A stretch of 64,000 bases of DNA from Orrella marina (GTDB taxonomy: Bacteria > Pseudomonadota > Gammaproteobacteria > Burkholderiales > Burkholderiaceae_B), in NCBI RefSeq assembly GCF_003058465.1, contig NZ_CP028901.1:2356001-2420000 (forward strand). The letters run 5' to 3'. Every line of letters starts with the position of its first letter. The stretch's first letter is position 1. Shown here piece after piece: positions 56,854-64,000 of the stretch. A model generated the notes under the pieces. The model saw only the letters and a list, made by a program, of their open reading frames with translations. It made no database searches and was not told the DNA's origin. The position numbers and the translations under genes are program-made.

Positions 56854-57522
56854 TCAGGGCAACCGCTCCCAGAACTTCGAGCCCATCAGATCGCCCAGAC
56901 GGGTACACGGTTTGATGCTTCCCGTCACCCACATTGACTGCGGAGCCAGCGTGATGATCCAGGTAGCCAGAAATTTATGCCATTCTGGGGTATGAACTAA
57001 CGGACGACGTCTATCCTTGCGCTCGTCCGACACCATTCGCGATACTCGGTAGTATGGACCAAGCGCCCGATCAAACGCCAGCGAAGCACGAGCCATGTGA
57101 GACTGCGATGTGATCAGAGTGATTTCGGAGATTGATGGATTGCGTGTGAGCCAGCAAAACGCCTCAATTGCGTTTTCCAGGGTACTGGTTGACCTGTCTG
57201 CCAGTTCGATCTCGCCCCGCTCCATGGCCTGCAGCAAACGCTCAGAGAGGGCAAACTGATGCACAAAGCGACCTTGATCGAGCCCGGCACCGGCAATCAG
57301 CAACCGATCAAAACGTCCTTGTTCCATCTGATCAAGTGCAAACCGGATCCGTCGACTGTCTCCAGTCACGACAACAGCCGCTCGCGCGATACTCTGGTCC
57401 ATATCTGGCCCACTGCGCATCAGAAAGGTCCATTTCATCGCAGCGTAGAGACTGACTGCGACGAATCCACACAACAACGAAACGACAAACCAACTCAACC
57501 TGCAAGAAAAACCGTGCGGCAT
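56854..57522 (-). CDS. YdcF/SanA-like DUF218 membrane protein
   Basis: 222 residues: one N-terminal transmembrane helix (WFVVSLLCGFVAVSLYAAM) followed by a DUF218 domain (AAVVVTGDSRRIRFAL, LLIAGAG, STSTLENAIEAFCWL, LITSQSHMARASLAF). Family members (SanA, ElyC, YdcF) act on envelope integrity, including peptidoglycan/lipid-carrier homeostasis. It stops 78 bp before the metalloprotease start on the same strand, so the two may be cotranscribed. Confidence 0.85.
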   Translation of the reverse strand: MPHGFSCRLSWFVVSLLCGFVAVSLYAAMKWTFLMRSGPDMDQSIARAAVVVTGDSRRIRFALDQMEQGRFDRLLIAGAGLDQGRFVHQFALSERLLQAMERGEIELADRSTSTLENAIEAFCWLTRNPSISEITLITSQSHMARASLAFDRALGPYYRVSRMVSDERKDRRRPLVHTPEWHKFLATWIITLAPQSMWVTGSIKPCTRLGDLMGSKFWERLP

Positions 57523-57757
57523 CCCTTGTTTGCCTACCCATGTAAACTCACCGACCAGTCTGTACGAAGCGAGCCATTGTCAGAAACGTGACCAAAACCT
57601 TGCATATCGCTCGCATTCAGGGCGACAGCAGCATTCGTTCTTCGGTCAAGGCCAGCAAACGGTGCTTTTAGAAGATAATCGTCTACGAATGCAGGCAGAC
57701 CTGCGGAACCCTGACGGCGAGCCAGACTCGTCTTCAGGGAGTTGCAGAAAGTAACCG

Positions 57758-58369
57758 TTAAAGAGGCTGGCCTGGTGCTGTCTGCTGCATTGAGTCGCGA
57801 GTCTCAAACGACTTGAACCAGGCCGCAAGCGCTGGATGTGGAGCCAGCCAGTCGATATGACCAAACCGAAACATCAACCAGCCTAGCGTACAGGCCACAC
57901 TGATTGCGACGAGATTGACGCCCTCTGAAAAGGCATCAAGCTCCTGTTCCAGACGCGCAACCCCGCGCTTTACATTGGCGAACTGGCGCTCTACCCATTG
58001 CTCAGACTGAAGTTCCTGCGGGCGCATACCCTCGACCCGGACAGCCATGCCGGAATCCAGCGTCCCATCAGACAGACCCACCAGCGACCGCATTTTCCAG
58101 GCTTTGTCTGAATGTTCGGCAAGCAGCTGACCCTGTCCGTAAACATCGTTCAGATACTCGCAGATAACAGGCGAATCGATAATGAGGTCACCATTGCTGG
58201 CAATCAGGGCAGGTATCTTGGTCACCGGATTGATGTCTGGAAACCCGTTGTCCGGATCCCGGGGGTCCGTGTTGATCATCTCGATCTGGTCAATGATCCC
58301 CAGTTCATGGGCAATCACACGCACCTTTCGTGCGTAGGGTGAATTCGATGAGCAATAGAGCTTCATCAT
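57758..58369 (-). CDS. Glutathione S-transferase family protein
   Basis: About 203 residues. The thioredoxin-like N-terminal domain has the catalytic Ser region YCSSNSPYARKVRV and the cis-Pro loop KIPAL, then IDSPVICEYL for glutathione binding. The all-helical C-terminal half follows. ATG 58369, with GGAGAG about 8 bases upstream, is preferred; the frame is open back to 58480. Substrate unknown. It stands between the YdcF-like gene and the AA_synth gene on the same strand with gaps of over 170 bp. Confidence 0.9.
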   Translation of the reverse strand: MMKLYCSSNSPYARKVRVIAHELGIIDQIEMINTDPRDPDNGFPDINPVTKIPALIASNGDLIIDSPVICEYLNDVYGQGQLLAEHSDKAWKMRSLVGLSDGTLDSGMAVRVEGMRPQELQSEQWVERQFANVKRGVARLEQELDAFSEGVNLVAISVACTLGWLMFRFGHIDWLAPHPALAAWFKSFETRDSMQQTAPGQPL

Positions 58370-58545
58370 GGCGAATCTCTCCGGTAAGTTCTTTTGTGGA
58401 AGTTGACAATAAACCGATGCCCGACGGCGAAGACCGCCTCCTGGCAATGAACTAACTATCCTGACCTGGCAAAAGAACACACCGGTCAGTGTTGCTCACT
58501 GTACCAACGAGAACAAATCATCGCCAGTAAAGTCTCTGGCGCTTG

Positions 58546-59091
58546 CTACTTCCCAATCACAGCCCCGGCACGCCCGCCGACCGCCAGAGCAACCACGACA
58601 ACCACCTCACCATCTCGCGGTGCATCCGGGATCATTGCCTCAATCGCATCGAGCATCGTGAAATCCCATTCGTTGTCTGCGCCATGCAAAGGCACATCAA
58701 TCGACCGCCCGGGTCCACCTCGCTTGACCGAAGACGGGATCAACGCCTTTCCCTGCCCAATAAGCGCACGTAATGGCTTTCCAAGTTTCGGATGCAGGAG
58801 AGCCGCACCATGCTCAATCTCGCAATGCGAGCCGATGATGGCGCTCTTGCCATACGCGATGGGAGCACCATCTGGCTGACCGAGTCGGGACAGAGCCATC
58901 TCCCCAAGTTTCTGACCCAGCATCTCGCCCAGATCCGACAGTGTTCCCATCTGGTTAATGCGCTTGTCCGCGACCTCTATTACTGCGGCAGCCCAGGCCC
59001 GTCTGACGGGCGACCCGAGTTCTTCGCCTCGCTCTTGCAGTATTTCCTCAGCATATGTGACGTACTTTCGAATCGACGGTTCCAGTGTCAT
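58546..59091 (-). CDS. Amino acid synthesis family protein (AA_synth, PF06684)
   Basis: 181 residues matching the small AA_synth/DUF1185 family: IRKYVTYAEEILQERG, AIAYGKSAIIGSHCEIEHGAA and the central LHPKLGKPLRALIGQGKALIPS block followed by IDVPLHGADNEWDF are typical. The family is uncharacterised biochemically and commonly occurs beside uptake and catabolic genes for amino-acid-like or aromatic compounds. Here a FAH-family and a GGT gene follow upstream on the same strand, but a terminator lies between. Confidence 0.85.
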   Translation of the reverse strand: MTLEPSIRKYVTYAEEILQERGEELGSPVRRAWAAAVIEVADKRINQMGTLSDLGEMLGQKLGEMALSRLGQPDGAPIAYGKSAIIGSHCEIEHGAALLHPKLGKPLRALIGQGKALIPSSVKRGGPGRSIDVPLHGADNEWDFTMLDAIEAMIPDAPRDGEVVVVVALAVGGRAGAVIGK

Positions 59092-59253
59092 GCGTTCCTC
59101 CCGGTTACATATCTGGAGTCAGGCGAATCTGGAAACACCTGAGATCCTGAATCATTTTAAGTTTCCACTATATGCGATGAGTGCTTTTTACGAAACCCGG
59201 CCTGAGCATTGCACTCGCCAAATCCTCTACAGCCTGGATCTGGATGCATATCA

Positions 59254-59280
59254 AAAGAGGCCCCGGAAAGGAGCCCCTTT
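59254..59280 (-). terminator. Terminator after the FAH-family gene
   Basis: 11-bp stem (59254-59264 with 59270-59280, two G-T pairs) and a 5-base loop, ending in TTTT on the minus strand, about 60 bp beyond the FAH stop. Confidence 0.75.
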
Positions 59281-59340
59281 TGTCTACACGCCGCACTCTG
59301 TGATGGCATCCCCATCCATGCACGGCGAGTCACGACTGGA

Positions 59341-60192
59341 TTAGCCAGCTTTCCATTGCACCACTTTCTGGGTCTGGGTACCCAGCAATTCGCAGCCAAG
59401 CGTCATCGTGTCGCCTGCCTTCAGGAACACAGGCGGCTTCATACCAAGACCGACACCGGGCGGTGTACCTGTCACGATCACATCACCAGGCATGAGTGTC
59501 ACAAACCGGCTGACGTAGCTGACAATCTGCACCACGTTGAAAATCATCTTGCTGGTGTTGCCAGTCTGCATGCGCTTGCCATTCACATCCAGCCAGAGGT
59601 CGAGGTTCTGGGGATCTGCGACCTCATCACGCGTCACCAGCCACGGGCCAAGCGGTCCGAATGTGTCGCAGCCTTTTCCTTTGTCCCATGTACCTCCACG
59701 CTCCAGCTGATACTCTCGCTCGCTGACATCATTGGCCAGGCAATATCCCGCCACGTAGTTGAGCGCTTGCGCCTCGTCCACGTAAGAAGCCTTCGAACCC
59801 ATCACGATGGCCAGCTCGACTTCCCAGTCAGTCTTGACGGAGTCTCTGGGCAGCATGACATCATCATCAGGTCCCTGAATGCAGCTGATCGCCTTGGTGA
59901 AGACAATAGGCTCTTTTGGAATGGGGGACCCTGTCTCTTCAGCGTGATCGCTATAGTTCAGGCCAATGGCCAGAAACTTGCCAACATTTGCAACCGGACA
60001 TCCTATGCGAGGTGTGCCCTCGACCAATGGCAGTCTCGACATATCCAGCTTGGCCAGTTGAGCCAGAGAATCAGGGCTCAATTGTGCCGGCCCCAGATCT
60101 GGAACGACGTGGCTCAGGTCGCGCAGTGCACCCTGTCCATCAATCAGACCGGGCTTTTCCGCTCCAGGCGAACCGTAACGCACAAGTTTCAT
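59341..60192 (-). CDS. Fumarylacetoacetate hydrolase family protein
   Basis: 283 residues of the FAH fold, which cleaves C-C bonds of beta-diketo acids or isomerises related dienes. Metal ligands lie in WEVELAIVMG (Glu pair) and the downstream DV of YCLANDVSERE. The ending TPPGVGLGMKPPVFLKAGD is standard. The substrate cannot be told: ureidoglycolate, homoprotocatechuate and fumarylpyruvate branches are all similar. It lies 119 bp after the gamma-glutamyltransferase gene on the same strand. Confidence 0.9.
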   Translation of the reverse strand: MKLVRYGSPGAEKPGLIDGQGALRDLSHVVPDLGPAQLSPDSLAQLAKLDMSRLPLVEGTPRIGCPVANVGKFLAIGLNYSDHAEETGSPIPKEPIVFTKAISCIQGPDDDVMLPRDSVKTDWEVELAIVMGSKASYVDEAQALNYVAGYCLANDVSEREYQLERGGTWDKGKGCDTFGPLGPWLVTRDEVADPQNLDLWLDVNGKRMQTGNTSKMIFNVVQIVSYVSRFVTLMPGDVIVTGTPPGVGLGMKPPVFLKAGDTMTLGCELLGTQTQKVVQWKAG

Positions 60193-60311
60193 TTCCTACT
60201 CTCCCAATTACTTTAGTTTGCCGGCATATGAGGTCTACGGCATGATTCGCGATCATGTCGTGGATTCCTCTGACCGACGATAAGACGTTTGCCCTGCAGG
60301 GCAAACCGGAT

Positions 60312-61919
60312 TCAGTACCCGATCACCTGTCCATCACGACGTGTATCAGACCCACCAATATAAGCGACAGTCTCACCTGGCTCTGTATCAGGCTGTTGCG
60401 GCAAGCGGGCAATCAGTTGCGCACTGCCAAACTCCAGACTGTCTCGCGGTTCAACCCGGGGCGTATGACCCATCGCCTCCAGTTCACGAATGACAGACTC
60501 CGGCCATTCAGCTTCCATGATCAGCTCGCCCACGTCGTTGACGCGCCAGCGCGGCACGTCCGAGGCTGCCTGCGGATTCAGCCCCTCGGCAACCATTCTG
60601 AGCGTCATCTGCACGTGCCCTTGTGCCTGCATGTTGGCACCCATCACCCCGAACGCCATGACTGGCCTGCCATCCTGCGTCATGAAAGCCGGGATGATCG
60701 TGTGCATGGTCTTCTTTCCAGGTGCCACGATATTGGGATGCTGCGGGTCCAGCGAGAAACTCTTACCCCTATTGTGCAAGGAGATTCCAGTACCAGGCAC
60801 CACCACTCCAGACCCAAAGCCATTGAAGTTTGACTGGATGTAGGAAATCATCCGCCCCTGCGCATCTGCCGCACAGAGATAGATGGTTCCGCCGGTCTCG
60901 GGTTGCCCGGGATCGTACTGTCCCGCTCTGGTCGGATCGATCAGTGAGGCACGATGCTTGAGATAAGCGGGATCAAGCAGATCCGAGGCCTTGACTCGCA
61001 TATGGGCTGGATCGGTGATGTGCGCATGCAAGTCGGCGAAGGCTGCACGCATCGCTTCAATTTCCAGGTGAGCTCTGGCCGCGCTACCTGGCTGTGTCTC
61101 GCCATACGGCAGGTGTTCCAGAATGCCCAGTGCGATCAAAGCAGCAATTCCCTGTCCGTTAGGTGGAATTTCGTGAACGTGAACGGGACCGAATGACTGG
61201 GAAATCGGCTCGACCCACTCGGTACGATGTGCGGCGAGATCGTCCATCGAGAGCGCAGCACCATGCTCGGCAGCAAAGGCTGTAATGCGATGCGCCAGGC
61301 GCCCTTCGTAAAACGATCGGCCATGGGTTCTCGCGATTTCACGCAAGGTGACCGCCTGGTCCGCAAAACGCCAGATCTCCCCCGCACGCGGTGCTCTCCC
61401 ACGCGGCATGAAAGCCTCAAAGCCGGGAATCGAATGCAACTCCTTTGCCGCAGTATCCCATTGCCTGGCGATCACCGGACTGACAGGAAACCCGTCCATC
61501 GCGTGACGAATGGCATCTTCAAACAACTCCTCGAACGGCAAGTCACCAAACCGGTCGGAAAGATCAGCCCAGGCCGCAACCTGACCTGGAACTGTCACGG
61601 TTTCCCAGCCACGCGCGTCCATTGCCTGTCGGCCTTTGAAGCGAGCTGGCGTCCAACCTGCAGGGGCACGTCCTGATCCGTTCATCCCGTGCAGCTTCTC
61701 ACCATCCCACAAAATTGCAAACGCATCACCACCAAGTCCATTCATAGTCGGTTCGACGACAGTCAGGGTGATGGCTGTGGCGAGGGCCGCATCAATCGCG
61801 TTGCCGCCTTTAGCGAAGGCTGAAGTACCCGCCTGAGCAGCGAGCGGCTGGGAAGACGCAACCATGTTGCGTGCCATGACAGGTTTACGTTGAACCGAGT
61901 TGAATGTCTGGATATCCAT
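60312..61919 (-). CDS. Gamma-glutamyltransferase family protein
   Basis: 535-residue Ntn-hydrolase. The self-processing site is expected at the Thr in ETGGTIYLC (about residue 345), and downstream ISYIQSNFNGFGSG forms the substrate pocket. The Gly-rich GLGGDAFAILW lies near the N-terminus. No signal peptide is visible, so it is probably a cytosolic homologue rather than the periplasmic glutathione hydrolase; hydrolysis of an amide such as cephalosporin/acyl types is an alternative. It is divergent from glpK (235 bp between starts). Confidence 0.9.
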   Translation of the reverse strand: MDIQTFNSVQRKPVMARNMVASSQPLAAQAGTSAFAKGGNAIDAALATAITLTVVEPTMNGLGGDAFAILWDGEKLHGMNGSGRAPAGWTPARFKGRQAMDARGWETVTVPGQVAAWADLSDRFGDLPFEELFEDAIRHAMDGFPVSPVIARQWDTAAKELHSIPGFEAFMPRGRAPRAGEIWRFADQAVTLREIARTHGRSFYEGRLAHRITAFAAEHGAALSMDDLAAHRTEWVEPISQSFGPVHVHEIPPNGQGIAALIALGILEHLPYGETQPGSAARAHLEIEAMRAAFADLHAHITDPAHMRVKASDLLDPAYLKHRASLIDPTRAGQYDPGQPETGGTIYLCAADAQGRMISYIQSNFNGFGSGVVVPGTGISLHNRGKSFSLDPQHPNIVAPGKKTMHTIIPAFMTQDGRPVMAFGVMGANMQAQGHVQMTLRMVAEGLNPQAASDVPRWRVNDVGELIMEAEWPESVIRELEAMGHTPRVEPRDSLEFGSAQLIARLPQQPDTEPGETVAYIGGSDTRRDGQVIGY

Positions 61920-62154
61920 GATGGGTGAGATCCGTTGATTTGTGAGCGCCCGATCGTACGGACAAACCCCTAGGATATGTCAACCGCAGGGGTTTTGGCT
62001 ACGAAGTTGTCCCATGGCAAGACAGGTGAGCTTGGCGCGCTGTCTTATCGGGGTCACAAAGAGAATTTATGATGGTCTCGAACGGATAAATTGCCACCGT
62101 TTCAGAGGGACGGTTATGCTTGGCTTTCACTAAAACAAACAATAGACGCCACAG

Positions 62155-63672
62155 ATGACCTACGTCCTCGCTCTCGATCAGGGAACGACCAGTTCCCGTG
62201 CCATTCTGTTTGATGCCAGTGGTCAAATCGTTGGCGTCGCCCAGAAGGAACTCCAGCAATATTTCCCAAACAGTGGGTATGTTGAACATGATCCGCGGGC
62301 GATATGGGACGACCAGGTCCAGGTATCGCGACAGGTGCTGAAAGAAAGTCGAATTCCAGCAGACAGTATCGCGGCAATCGGGCTGACCAACCAGCGTGAA
62401 ACGACTGTTCTCTGGGATCGTCGCACAGGTGAACCATTGGCCAACGCCATTGTCTGGCAGGACAGAAGAGCAGCCGCGTTCTGCGCAGAGCTGACCGAAC
62501 GAGGTTATGCCGACAGAATTCATGCGGCGACGGGCTTGTTACCGGACGCCTATTTTTCAGCGTCCAAGCTCCGCTGGCTACTCGACAACATACCGAACGC
62601 ACGATCACGTGCAGATCGAGGCGAACTGGCATTCGGAACCATCGACAGCTGGCTGGTCTACAAACTGACGGGGGGTGCTGCCCACGTCACGGACGTCAGC
62701 AATGCCAGCAGAACATTACTTTTTAATATTCACACCCTGCAGTGGGACGATGAAATGCTGGAGCTATTTGACATTCCCCGCAGTCTTTTACCCGTTGTAT
62801 GTCCGAGTTCGATGGTGGTTGGTCACAGCGAGGCGGAGATCTTTGGACACCCGATTCCGATTGGCTCTATGGTGGGGGATCAGCAAGCAGCAACGTTCGG
62901 ACAGACCTGTTTTGAGACAGGCATGGTCAAGAATACATACGGTACAGGGTGCTTTCTGTTGCTAAATACAGGCGATATCGCTGTGACCAGCAACAATCGC
63001 ATGCTGACCACGATCGGATGGCAAATGGGCCCGAAGTCACCCGTTTCCTACTGCCTGGAGGGTTCTATTTTTATGGCTGGTGCGACCGTTCAGTGGCTAC
63101 GAGATGGTCTGGGCTTGTTTACCCGTACCGAGGATATCGAGCCGCTGGCCGCAAGCGTGACGAGCACCGATGATCTGTTCCTGGTGCCAGCCCTGACTGG
63201 TCTGGGTGCCCCGTATTGGGACGCCAATGCGCGCGGACTGATGATCGGCATGACACGGGGGACAGAACGAGCCCATATCGCGCGTGCTGCGCTGGAATCG
63301 ATAGCACTGCAGGTCAATGATGTACTGCAGGCCATGAGCGCGGACTCCAGACAGCCCATCACGCAGCTTCGAGTTGACGGCGGGGCATCACGGAACAATC
63401 TGCTGATGCAGATGCAGGCCGACTTCTCTGGCCTGCCCGTGTTTCGTCCCAAGGTGACCGAAACCACCGCACTGGGCGCAGCCTATCTCGCCGGCCTCGC
63501 GTGCGGAGTCTGGCCCGACCTTGAGACAGTGTCTTCACACTGGCAACTTGACCGGATTTTTGAACCGGCCTGGTCTGAAGACAGACGACAATCGCACATC
63601 GAGCGCTGGCAACAGGCGGTCGAACGCTGCCAGGAATGGACCACTGATCAATCCGGAAAGAACATCAAATGA
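62155..63672 (+). CDS. glpK: Glycerol kinase
   Basis: 505-residue FGGY-family kinase phosphorylating glycerol. Seen: the N-terminal phosphate loop LALDQGTTSSRAI, TNQRETTVLWDR, the catalytic Asp region TIDSWLVYKLTGG, the family signature YGTGCFLLLNTG and the C-terminal LRVDGGASRNN. Its stop overlaps the glpD start as ATGA, so both are translated together. Confidence 0.97.
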   Translation: MTYVLALDQGTTSSRAILFDASGQIVGVAQKELQQYFPNSGYVEHDPRAIWDDQVQVSRQVLKESRIPADSIAAIGLTNQRETTVLWDRRTGEPLANAIVWQDRRAAAFCAELTERGYADRIHAATGLLPDAYFSASKLRWLLDNIPNARSRADRGELAFGTIDSWLVYKLTGGAAHVTDVSNASRTLLFNIHTLQWDDEMLELFDIPRSLLPVVCPSSMVVGHSEAEIFGHPIPIGSMVGDQQAATFGQTCFETGMVKNTYGTGCFLLLNTGDIAVTSNNRMLTTIGWQMGPKSPVSYCLEGSIFMAGATVQWLRDGLGLFTRTEDIEPLAASVTSTDDLFLVPALTGLGAPYWDANARGLMIGMTRGTERAHIARAALESIALQVNDVLQAMSADSRQPITQLRVDGGASRNNLLMQMQADFSGLPVFRPKVTETTALGAAYLAGLACGVWPDLETVSSHWQLDRIFEPAWSEDRRQSHIERWQQAVERCQEWTTDQSGKNIK

Positions 63673-64000
63673 GCAACAAGACAGTCAAACCAGCACTCGC
63701 CACAGACAGGGCCAGTCTTATCAAGCAGACTCAGTCCGAAGTGCCATTCGACATGGTCGTCATCGGTGGTGGTGCAACAGGTCTGGGTACGGCACTGGAT
63801 GCAGTCACTCGAGGATACAGGGTAGCCTTGTTCGAGAAGTTTGACTTTGCAAAAGGCACCTCATCTCGCTCGACCAAGCTGGTGCATGGTGGCGTGCGCT
63901 ATCTGGCTCAGGGCAACATATCTCTCGTCAAAGAAGCCTTGCATGAGCGAAGCACCGTTCTGAACAGTGCGCCCCACCTGGCCCAGCCGCTCGGCTTTCT
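63669..64000 (+). CDS. glpD: Glycerol-3-phosphate dehydrogenase (3' end outside window)
   Basis: The first 110 codons of the FAD-dependent enzyme that oxidises glycerol 3-phosphate to dihydroxyacetone phosphate at the membrane. The dinucleotide-binding VIGGGATGLGTALDAVTRGY and the family motif TSSRSTKLVHGGVRYL are present. The 4-bp overlap with glpK fixes the start and shows an operon. Confidence 0.95.
   Translation, partial: MSNKTVKPALATDRASLIKQTQSEVPFDMVVIGGGATGLGTALDAVTRGYRVALFEKFDFAKGTSSRSTKLVHGGVRYLAQGNISLVKEALHERSTVLNSAPHLAQPLGF

Noticed and set aside
62065..62100. Possible GlpR operator before glpK (GGTCTCGAACGG)
   Set aside because: Only a half site resembles the known operator and no GlpR gene is in the window.

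Overview
The window looks like chromosome from a betaproteobacterium of the order Burkholderiales, most likely an Alcaligenaceae-type lineage. This is inferred from gene content and order: the ilvB-ilvH-ilvC / psd-pssA block next to rpsO-pnp, a Bug/TctC solute-binding protein, and an adc/DUF3734-patatin pair. No 16S gene is present, so the genus cannot be fixed. One end cuts cydC and the other cuts glpD.

Layout. 1-4.6 kb: cytochrome bd oxidase (cydC end, cydA, cydB and the 36-residue cydX), closed by a strong hairpin and followed by a YgaV/BigR-type ArsR repressor. 4.7-12.2 kb: asparaginase, a nitronate monooxygenase-family protein, a membrane diguanylate cyclase, and a divergent Lrp regulator / homodimeric 2-oxoacid dehydrogenase E1 pair resembling mdeR-mdeB, with a PIN-domain gene starting inside the E1 gene. 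12.3-21.2 kb: housekeeping rpsO-pnp, a pair of related lipoproteins (the second apparently frameshifted), phosphatidylethanolamine synthesis (psd-pssA) and branched-chain amino acid synthesis (ilvBHC). 21.7-27.4 kb: a FUSC-family membrane protein, acetoacetate decarboxylase, patatin and yaaA.

27.5-46.1 kb is an accessory region starting at tRNA-Ser(CGA). It holds remnants of IS50-like, ISL3-like, IS630 and IS200/IS605 (TnpB) elements, a P4-type integrase fragment, a dead MNT/HepT toxin-antitoxin pair, a broken RND-pump tail and a flavoprotein gene split by an IS1634-family element. Between these sit complete-looking IS630, IS1380 and IS1634 elements, an intact HigBA-like module, a diguanylate cyclase, a LigJ/Bug pair, a lipoprotein with a methyltransferase fold and an AraC/MFS divergent pair. 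The IS1634 copy is flanked by an imperfect direct repeat of about 80 bp, far longer than usual for an IS.

46.1-64 kb returns to long intact genes: a 1578-residue GAF/six-PAS/GGDEF/EAL protein ending in a probable zinc-binding CZB domain, two proteins of unknown function, a roughly 1290-residue exported metzincin-like protease, a YdcF-like protein, a glutathione S-transferase, an AA_synth (PF06684) protein, a FAH-family/gamma-glutamyltransferase pair, and glpK-glpD. Three c-di-GMP proteins occur in 45 kb. Two of the gene lesions lie in short homopolymers and each is explained by one missing base, so assembly error must be excluded before they are read as biology.
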